This document shows positions 56,013-64,000 of a stretch of 64,000 nucleotides of DNA, piece by piece. The stretch comes from Chytridium lagenaria (taxonomy: Eukaryota > Chytridiomycota > Chytridiomycetes > Chytridiales > Chytridiaceae). Made by a program: the position numbers and the translations under genes. The notes beneath the pieces are model-generated. The model had not been told where the DNA came from. It searched no databases and was given only the letters and a program-made list of their open reading frames with translations. The DNA is taken from the NCBI GenBank assembly GCA_025449115.1, contig JAHLKC010000094.1, positions 1 through 64,000 on the forward strand, in the 5' to 3' direction. Position 1 is the first letter of the stretch. Each line of letters opens with the position of its first letter.

Positions 56013-59000
56013 ATGCCCAGTATCCTCAGAGTGAATGGTTTGATGTATATCTCCACATTCCATATTTAAATGAATAGTTATCGCTGCAAAGGATTTGACA
56101 GCAAAGGACTGGACTACTAGCGATCCTTTTGTTATTATAAAACTCGGAGGTCAGAGCCACAAAACTAGTGTCATATTTCGGAATCTGTCGCCAGTGTGGA
56201 ACTTTTCGTGTGATTTTATCATCACGCCAGCACTGGTTGACGCGAGAATTCAGCTTGAGTGCTGGGACAAGGATCTCATCGGGAGAGATTTTCTAGGCCG
56301 ACTTTCTATTCCCGCATACGAAGCTGTTTTTAATGCCTTTGATGATCCGAGAAATACACCTTCATGGCACATGCTATCTGCCAGATCTCCGAAGGAAAAA
56401 ATATCCGGCGAGTTAAAGCTTAAATTTGGCTATGTGGGAGACTTGGGTCATGATATCAAGCAACTCGAGGCGTTTGCAGCAAATTTACGAAAACAGCATC
56501 TGCAAGGTTTACGATGTTTAAAGCCACAACTAAACAATGTTATAGCAACCCTTGTTTCTTCGGAAGACCCTGCTGATGGTGTTAAAAATTATGCTATGCC
56601 TGTTTTAACAATATGTAGAGCTTTATTCTCCATCAGAGGCAATAAGCTCATTATCGGGCAGATCACCGATAAATGCAAATACCAATCTCAGCCTAGAATC
56701 CATAGATATAGAAAATAGCGTTGATTCTATCTCGAATATAACAAACCTAGTGGAAGGATCTTCACTTGACCACACTGCTTTAAGAGGAATGCTTTCGCTA
56801 GAAAGTAACTAACTGTTAGGCTATAGCTAATATTTGCATTCAGTCCAAAGCGGCTGCATAGCAGCGAGCTTCGACAACTCTAATGTCGATCCCTTCGTCG
56901 TGATTACCTTTGGGCAGAAAACCTTTAAGACCAGAATTTTAAGGAAAACAGTAAACCCGGTTTGGAATGAGAGGGCTGTTATGTAAAGTTTTATTCTGAT
57001 TCTAACTAAAAATTCTATGAAGTCACGTTAAGCATGTAGACCTCGAAACAAATCATCCGATATCCCTCGGAAATAGTAGATTATAAAAGCCAGAATATAC
57101 TATTGGCTCGGTACAACTAAATATTACGGATTTGATTCAGAAATGCCCGCACCAATTCTTATTGAGAAATGCTCCTGCTTCTGTAGATCTGCTGTCGTTA
57201 AAATCTTCGGTTGACCAAGAATGTAAAGGTTTGATTAAATTGCCGACACTGCTGAAGGCGCTAACGCCTTAGAGTGCTGCGGCAAATCCGGCCAGTCTAA
57301 GCATTCGGGTTGGCTTTTTTCCGTATTCTGTTTTGAGGAGAAACTTTTTCCTTTCTCTTTTACGCTTCTTTGACGCCAATGATGACGGTAAAGTCAATCA
57401 AGTTGAATTAACGACCATGCTCGACTCTATTGGCTCCACACTCTCGGACGATTCAATTAGAACATTGGTAGGTATTTTCTTTGAATTTTTCTAAGATGAA
57501 CATGGTCAGTTTTTGGATGAGGAGACACTTAATGTGTTGAGCGAGATTAAGCCTTGAAGTTGCAGCAAATGCTCTCGAAAATCGCTTGACGGAAGGCCGA
57601 AAGAATAGCGCGAATTCTCCAGCCACACCTTGCTATCAAATGTTTCGACGACATTACCAAGATGAACAGATTATCGATATTACACACTGCCCGATATGCT
57701 GTAAAAAAATCAAACAAAAAAAAGGATATTGATGTAGTGTCGCATGCAGCTGTAAGTAGATATTAGGGGAATTGAAGTTGACCTGCTTCAGTTATGCGCA
57801 CACGATAATGCGAACAAAATCCATAATTTCTGTTTGTGTATATAAGTAGAGTGTCTATTGATGATCGGTTTAGTTTTTGGCGGCTTTTCCAACAGATTTG
57901 TTCTTTTCGCAAAGTTGGTTCACAAAAACCTTGTCTGTTGTGGCCTATCAAGATAGTCGTTATGGCCTTGGAAGGAACAAAGGCAAGTAATATATTTATC
58001 GAAGTATTAATTAAATAATTCTAATTATTATGTTACAGGCGTAATATATGTCCAGGATAGAACGTCCAAGCAAATATACGAAGAACAACTCCCGGTCTAC
58101 GTACGCATTGGTGTACGTCTTCTTTTTTGCGCGGCCGGTGCCAATTCAGGCAAGATTATCAATTATGTTTTGTACTTATCAACCAGGAACGATGTGAATC
58201 CATTAAAATGCTATTACGATCTTTGAGTACGGATTTATCGATCCTTCGTTAATTTATTTTTTTTTTGCAGCAATGAAGCAAGGAGCAAAGTACACAGATC
58301 CTTCCAGCAGAGAGGAGATCGGACGATTTATCGCCTTTCATAATATTGTGATGGATGAAATTCAACAGCCTCTTTCTGCATTTGCTAATTTCAATGAGTT
58401 CTTTTATCGGAAGTTAAAGCCTGGAACACGAGTTCCAGAATCCAAGGACGCTGTGAGTATCCTTTATGCAGTGAAAGATTCTTACGCCAGAAGAATGTCA
58501 TCTTGTCGCCGGTGGACTCGCGTATGTGTTGTTATCCGACATTATCAGACGTCACTAGGTTTTGGGTTAAAGGCACCAAGTTTGATTTACCGCGACTTCT
58601 TTCAGATGAAAAAATGGTTTGAGTTATTAGTTCGCGTTTATGGTAACTCTTTTCAGGCTTCCTTGTTTAGCAATGGAGCTCTTTCCATATTTAGATTAGC
58701 GCCACAAGGTTTTTTCATTAATTTTTGGGAGTCTCTTACTTTACAGACTATCACCGCTTTCACTCCCCTGTCAACGGGGTCATAAAGTCTATTAAGCGCG
58801 TCAGCGGGGAGTTCTTTACGGTGGCAAATGTTGCTGTTCAATCAGCTGTAGATGTTTATACGGAAAACGAGCGCGTCGTCTTCCTTATCGACACACCAAA
58901 AACTGGCTCGGGGCCAGGGAGTTTTGGCATTGTCGCCCTAATATGTGTTGGTTCTCTCCTAGTGGGAAGTATAAACGCGACCGTGAAGGTTGGCCAAAAT

Positions 59001-59243
59001 GTTAAGCGCATGGATGAATTGGGGTTAGTGGGAGGTATACAACACTGCTAACCGTATCAGCTACTTTGCTTTTGGAGGTTCAACAGTAATTTTGGTTTTC
59101 GCTGAAGATACGATGACTTTTGATCATGATCTAATTGATTGTATTGATCATATCTTTATGTTTTTAACCTCTTTATAGATTCTAGCCAATGCCTCGAAAG
59201 CGTTGTGAAAGTTGGGAATCAAATTGGAATTTCCCTTAGATAA
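56013..59243 (+). CDS. PSD2: C2-EF hand phosphatidylserine decarboxylase (Psd2 type)
   Basis: Endomembrane phosphatidylserine decarboxylase making phosphatidylethanolamine. A first exon from the ATG at 56013 (MPSILRVN) splices to [19 protein letters not shown], the first C2 domain (to about 56450). A second C2 is at about 56840-57000 ([25 protein letters not shown]). An EF-hand at 57390-57470 has the loop [13 protein letters not shown]. The catalytic domain (58070-59243) contains [46 protein letters not shown] with the conserved His, [35 protein letters not shown] and, after a GTTAGT intron, [13 protein letters not shown], where the GS bond is the self-cleavage site giving the pyruvoyl group. 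End GISLR, TAA 59241-59243. The 57000-58070 section is poorly resolved, with several frame breaks. C2-EF-PSD is the fungal/plant non-mitochondrial architecture. Confidence 0.88.
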
Positions 59244-59537
59244 AAAGAACATTACAAGTCGGGCAACATTTTTATTTTGGTTGTATATATGGTTTATTTA
59301 TACAATGCAATAAAACTTGAATGGTAACACAACATTCAAATTGACTAATAACCTGAAGAGTAATAAAGAAAATAGAAAACAGGTATTTATTAGTGAAATG
59401 AAAAAGGGAGGGCGGGGGGTAAGGGAGCCAGGGTGGGGAACGAAAGAAAGAGGCGGAGAAAGGGGGTGGATGGTGGAGACAAAGACATCTTCCTTCATTT
59501 TCTCCTTTGTCCGAATGTACTTGAAATTTCGGTGCCA

Positions 59538-60383
59538 ATGTTTAATACAAGTCGGGCCGAAGCATTCCAACAACTTAAGGCAACATTAAGCCTGTTAAGC
59601 GAAGTGCCAGATCCTTCCAATGTTGATGTCGAATTGAGAGTTGGGAATGTAAAAGAAAATATACATGCAAATGAATCTCGATCGTTGCGGAATGCCACCC
59701 TGTCACCAGGTTTGGTCCTAAAAAGCCATAGAGGTCTCAAGTCTCTCCAGGTTGGACAGCCGCTGAGGTTGAGATCCTGCGTAAAGCGTTGATACGCTTT
59801 GGGGTCGGGAACTGGAAGGAGATCGCAGATTCTGGATGCCTCCCAGGAAAGAGTATTTCTCAGTTAAATCTTCAGACACAACGACTGCTTGGGCAACAAA
59901 GTACAGCAGAATTCGCTGGACTCCATATTGATCCCAACCATGTTGGTGAGCAAAACCAAAGAAAAGAAGGAGTTACTCGAAAAAATGGTTTTATAGTGAA
60001 TATGGGAGGTGAAGCATATGAGGTCGACTCATACATAACTTTTGTAGAAAAGATGACAAAAGACGAGTTGAAAAAGAAGTTAGAGGAAAACCGCAAAAGG
60101 TATTGTCTGGACCTTTACTCTTTAACAGTATGAACAAGATTTGAGCTTCCGGAAAATGAGTGGTCAAACCATAGTGTTACCGAGATGGGACGCGGTATGT
60201 TTGATGTTGACTTTATCTATCTGATTTCGTCATAATTGAACACAGGCATTACAAAGTACGGACATATAACATCTATTTTCTAATCAACATCTAGTGATTA
60301 TCGAAAAAAGAAAAGAGTTGGCGACTTTGGAGAAGGAGTTAAACAGTGTCCGAGCACAGCTCTTAAAATTGCACTCCGAGTGA
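59538..60383 (+). CDS. SANT/Myb-like domain protein with C-terminal coiled coil
   Basis: The ATG at 59538 gives MFNTSRAEAFQQLKATLSLL and a variable segment. A SANT/Myb-type helix-turn-helix follows: GWTAAEVEILRKALIRFG, VGNWKEIADSGCLPGKSISQ, LNLQTQRLLGQQSTAEFAGL. The NLQTQRLLGQQS stretch continues into HIDPNHVGEQNQRK and RKNGFIVNMGG, an arrangement I recall from uncharacterised proteins of flagellated eukaryotes but cannot name. Next TKDELKKKLEENRKRY, an intron, then FRKMSGQTIVLPRW and, after a second intron, a coiled coil KRKELATLEKELNSVRAQLL ending at TGA 60381-60383. One base seems missing near 59753 so that the first and second halves change frame at LQVG/GWTA. DNA or histone binding is possible but unproven. 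Confidence 0.7.
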
Positions 60384-60393
60384 CAATATGCTT

Positions 60394-61985
60394 TCAAAGA
60401 GGAATGTAAAACCTGCCGGATGACCGGCGGAACCTCAGCAATGCCAAAAGTGACAGGCTGATCGTGCATCCAATCGAGGTGAAGATAAAGGCACTTCGAA
60501 AGCAGTTTTTTCCTCTACAGCCTGGTCGCCGCTATGGGCATCCATCACCATTCCGAAAACGAGATTACAGATCTGCCCGCCAACGGCAGGCGCCCATTGA
60601 TACCACCTGTTAAGAAGGAAAAAAGATTAATAAAATTATGTATATATCATGACGACAACCGCCAAAAGGGAAAAAAAAGCATACCCCCAATTGCTTCCGA
60701 AATGTTTAATACCAAACCAGGCTCCAACCAATGCGGGACCAGAAGAGAAAATCGCTCCATATCCAAATCCCAGCAAGGCGGTTATCCAAGGAAGCATGTT
60801 AATAGACGTAATGGACACGGCAGCAAACTGCACAATAGCGATCAGAGCGGATCCACCAAAAAGCCCCAACAGCCTGGAAGTATTATACCGCTTGCTCAAG
60901 TAATCGGATCCAATTCCAGTAACGATACGACCGGCGCAGTTAAACACTGATAAAAGCCCTACTTGAAGCCTTTGTATTGACGACACATCACCTTCAGGTG
61001 ATAACGACGCCACGATGGCCCCGATGTTATTTATAAACATGAGACCAGGTCCCGTCACAAGTAAGAAAGCTACGAAAAGAAGCCATGCATCCAATATGTA
61101 AAACAGCTGAATACTTTCATGCCTGGCGGGTACTGGGGGGGCTCCGTCAGCATTGGCTTGTAAAGGCGAAGTTTCTTGGTCTCTGCCAGCCTGCTGATTT
61201 GTTGAACTTGCAGGAGACTCCATGAGGAAAAAAGAAGAAGCAAAAGCGATACCTCCAGTGGTAAATGCTATGAAGCAAAGGAAGCTGAAGGTATCTAGAG
61301 CCTTTTTTGTATCCAACAATAGACTCTCAATAGGTAGCATAAATAAGGCGCTGAGCTGCGAAAATATAAAGGCCGAGAGTCCAAAAAAGGCTACGCTCAT
61401 TCCGACGGCGAACCCGTGGTCCCTGGAATTAAAACTTCGCATATTTGTGGCAAGGCACTTGAACGAATGTAAGCGGTGTGCACCAATGAAAGCCTTACCC
61501 CATTAAGAATACCCGACGACCCCACACCGACAAGAGCATACGACAAAGATATCAACAGATAATGTCCAAATATATATCCGTCATAGGCAAGAGCCATGGA
61601 AATGTACCCTAAAAAGATGGATAGGCCAGAGAAGCCCACTATAACTCGAGGAGAGTTGCGGTCAACAAGATATCCAAAAACCGGTCCAGAGAGATATAGA
61701 CCAAAGCCACCGCAGGATGCCACTATGTTTGTTTGGGTTTGTGTAAACCCCAACCTCTTCGATAAGTCTTGTGCGTAGGCAGAGAAGAGGTATAGTGTGC
61801 CTGCGCACGTCTGAAACAAGAAAGAAATCATGGTAACCAGGTCATTAAAAGCAAAAACATTACGTTGGACTTACCATAGAAAATAAAGTTGCGACAAAGG
61901 AGATCCATTTCTTTCGGGTATCTCTCTCATCCATCCCAACATCGGGTTGGTCCCTAGGTTGATCCTCTTCATCTTGTTCAGGCAT
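60394..61985 (-). CDS. MFS transporter, MCH1/nodulin-like family
   Basis: Major facilitator with about 12 transmembrane helices, of the Nodulin-like/Mch1 branch; substrates are poorly known (monocarboxylate-like in name only). The ATG at 61985 begins an acidic leader (MPEQDEEDQPRDQPDVGMDE). Family features: KKWISFVATLFSM, FQTCAGTLYLFSAYAQDL, SKRLGFTQTQTNIVASCGG, GYLVDRNSPRVIVG, SLSYALVGVGSSGILN, DHGFAVGMSVAFFGLSAFIF, a central hydrophilic loop at about 61100-61230, then LVTGPGLMFINNIGAIVAS, NCAGRIVTGIGSDYLSKRYN and GAIFSSGPALVGAWFGIKHF. The last exon encodes GGQICNLVFGMVMDAH and, one base out of frame near 60513, CRGKNCFRSAFIF and a final helix ending at 60394. It converges on the SANT gene (10 bases between stops) and diverges from MAD1 (32 bases). 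Confidence 0.85.
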
Positions 61986-62017
61986 TGTAATTGACAAATT
62001 TGACTTACACGAGTGTG
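61986..62017. promoter_or_regulatory. 32-base divergent intergenic region
   Basis: The gap between the ATG of the transporter gene (-, 61985) and that of MAD1 (+, 62018). It is too short for two separate promoters, so transcription starts probably overlap or use downstream ATGs. Confidence 0.45.
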
Positions 62018-64000
62018 ATGAATCCTGAGCGCTTCCATCCCTATGCCACAAATACAAGAAATCCCGCGACATCCTTCTCATCAACAAGGTCGCCAAGCGG
62101 GAAATCATCTCCAGGAGCTGGTCGTAATCAGAAATCTGCTGATTTGAACGATATTTTGGAGAATTTGGATAATGCGCTTCGGACAAGCCCATTATCCACC
62201 CGTTCTTTTAAGGAACCGATGCGCCTGAATGCCTCACAACATTTTCAATCAAGCATCCTTTCTGAAACTGCGGAATCGTTTAAACGATCCACCGCTCAAA
62301 GTTCTTCATCAAAGGCTGATGTTAATGTGTACACTTCAAAAGGTTCAAAAACAGTCGACCTTTACTCATATCAGTAGACGCCGACCTTATGAAGGCTCGC
62401 ATAGAGATAAGGGATTTGAAAAGGATGCTAGGAGAATCGAAGAATGAGTATGAGCACCGGCTCCTGGAATTGGAGAAGAAGAAAACCATTTTAGAGGTGC
62501 TGCAGGAGGAGCAGAAGAACAAGTTGACGGTAGAACTCATTGAAACAAAACATTGTAACCTTAAATTAGAGAGCTGATAGCAACATTGAAAAGCTTTTTA
62601 AAAAATACAAGGAGTTAGAGGAGGTGTCATCAAAGACAATTGAGGAGTTGAAGGAAAAGTTGGTGAGTTACCGATAGGATATTAAGTTATTTCTGATTCC
62701 TACGGTTTAGGAAGAGTTTGAAAATGCTGTGACAGATCTTCGGAGAGAAAACACGGAACTTCGGGAACAGAATTCGTTATTTCAGAGGATTATGAGGATT
62801 CCAACAGCAAGCTTGAACACATAACACGACAGAAAGACTCACAGATTATGTCAATAAGAAATGATTTAGATAAGATGAAAAAAGAGGTTTGATATTCTTT
62901 TGTCGGCTGAATAATAAAGGTTAAGTTGCGAGAGGAAAGGAAGACGAGAACTGCACTTGAAGATAAAGTAATCGAGCTCGAGGACGCGTTGAGTCAAAAA
63001 GAGTCTCTGCTCAACTTGCAAGAGTCTTCGGAAAATTACAATACCATCTCAAAGCAATTTAAAGGTAAGTTTGCAATTTTTGTACCTCATAACAATTATC
63101 TTAGATCAAGTTCAAGAATTAAAAAGTATTGAGCAAAAAAACCATGAGCTTTGCCGTGAAATTTCATATTTGAGGTCGACGAAGGATAACGCAGAGCGCT
63201 TGAAAGAAGAGAAGGCATCTTTGCTCCATCAACTTGAGGATCTTTCAAAACTTCGAGAAAAATTGGGCGAGACAGAAATGGAAGTCGCTTCTTTACGGGC
63301 GGAAAAAAAGAAATGGTCAGCGTTCCTCGAATTGGATGATTGCATTGGCTTTGAATCTCCGTACGCGCTGTCCAAGTCTCTTGCAAAGGAGAGATTAGAG
63401 TTTGCGATGTTGAAGGAGAAATTTGGACAGGAAAACGCTACGCAGAAAGGCATGTTATCTTATATTGATCAACTGGAGGGAGAGGTATTTCGATACACGA
63501 TTATGCGGCTAACGAGGTTACAGCTTACAGGCGAAAGAAGTCTGCATGCGGAGGCTAAAACGAAATACGAAACTCTATTTCGGACCCACAAAAGATCTGA
63601 AAAAACTCGCGAGCTTTTGCAAAAAGAAGTTCAATTTTGTAGAGAACAGCTGGTAAGTCGCAAATACAACTATACTGTCTTACTATGTATAAAAGCGTGC
63701 CTACGAGCTTGAAGAGGAGGAAATGGCACCAAATTTCGATCGCGTGAAGACAGAGCGTGTGCATCAACTCGAACAGCTTTGTGATACTTTTAAGGCTCGC
63801 ATATCGGAATTGGAGGTTGAGTTGAAGAACTCTGCACACTTTGATGCTTCTCAATTGGATGTTACGACGCGAAGCCTATTTTCACCGGAAGCCATTGAAA
63901 AAATGGAATTGTTGGAATCTGGTAAGGCAACTACTTAACATAGTCATTATTTACTATTTTTTAGAAGTGTCAAGTTTACGGAAAGAAAAAATTCTCCTTG
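62018..64000 (+). CDS. MAD1: Spindle assembly checkpoint protein Mad1, 5' part (cut by window edge)
   Basis: Coiled-coil protein that carries Mad2 to unattached kinetochores. The ATG at 62018 (MNPERFHPYATNTRNP) starts a Ser-rich leader. Coiled coil follows from about 62390: ARIEIRDLKRMLGESKNEYE, RLLELEKKKTILEVL, KKYKELEEVSSKTIEELKEK, DLRRENTELREQN. The family block is near 63240-63420: LEDLSKLREKLGETEMEVAS, LRAEKKKWSAFLE, then ESPYALSKSLAKERLEF, as in fungal Mad1. After RSEKTRELLQKEVQFCREQL, an intron, then MAPNFDRVKTERVHQLEQL, like the SNYDxxKxxRIxxLE segment, and the frame runs off the edge at 64000. The Mad2-binding and C-terminal RWD-like parts are outside the window. Introns are at about 62665-62710, 63065-63105 and 63652-63695; frame breaks near 62370 and 62590. 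Confidence 0.82.

Noticed and set aside
1..64000. tRNA, rRNA, CRISPR array or biosynthetic gene cluster
   Set aside because: Looked for and not seen; repeats are not regularly spaced and no core biosynthetic enzyme is present. A covariance-model scan would be decisive for small RNAs.

Overview
This is nuclear DNA from a eukaryote with a compact, intron-rich genome. Introns are short (about 45-100 bases), with GTRAGT-like donors, CTAAC/CTAAT branch sites and AG acceptors; genes lie on both strands with gaps often under 150 bases. The gene set looks fungal (BZZ1-type F-BAR protein, PTM1/GPR107, C2-EF-PSD phosphatidylserine decarboxylase, MCH1-like transporter, GH30 galactanase). It also holds genes absent from most Dikarya but found in animals and flagellated lineages (ZSWIM2, BABAM2/BRE, CIP2A and DET1 homologues, an R7-like DEP-RGS protein, a stand-alone dynein-stalk-like protein). 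An early-diverging, probably zoosporic, fungus is my best inference; no rRNA or other marker in the window proves it.

Layout, left to right. 0-4.2 kb: end of an unknown gene, then BZZ1 (+). 4.3-16.7 kb: a minus-strand block with CHK1, dihydroorotase, a ZSWIM2-like E3 ligase and a large PH-RhoGAP protein. 16.7-20.7 kb: about 4 kb without genes, filled with decayed copies of a dispersed repeat. 20.7-30.6 kb: glutaredoxin (+), a leucine-rich-repeat protein (-), BABAM2 (+), DET1 (-) and a CIP2A-like gene (+). 30.6-35.4 kb: exosome subunit MTR3, an Fpg-type DNA glycosylase and a membrane-anchored GH30 glycosidase (all -). 35.7-37.3 kb: kinetochore MIS12 (+). 38.4-43.8 kb: the dynein-stalk-like protein and a Ser/Arg/Glu-rich protein (-), separated by microsatellites. 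44.7-50.4 kb: RPB12 (+), ASF1 (-), an unknown Cys-containing protein (+), serine racemase (-) and a single-pass surface protein (+). 50.9-55.8 kb: DEP-RGS protein and a PTM1/GPR107 seven-helix protein (-). 56.0-64.0 kb: PSD2 (+), a SANT-domain protein (+), an MCH1-like MFS transporter (-) and the 5' part of MAD1 (+), cut by the window edge.

Functionally the window is a mix of housekeeping genes. Many serve chromosome maintenance: CHK1 and a CIP2A-like protein (DNA damage/mitosis), BABAM2 and DET1 (ubiquitin pathways), Fpg (base excision repair), ASF1 (nucleosome assembly), MIS12 and MAD1 (kinetochore/spindle checkpoint). Lipid/trafficking and signalling genes make up most of the rest. I see no secondary-metabolite cluster, virus, intact transposon, CRISPR array or tRNA/rRNA gene.

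An important caution: many genes, including ASF1, lose frame by a single missing base, usually in a homopolymer run. Where a conserved family is involved, the correct frame resumes immediately. I read these as base-calling/assembly errors rather than pseudogenes, so the coordinates below are outer limits of spliced genes whose exons are interrupted both by introns and by such breaks.
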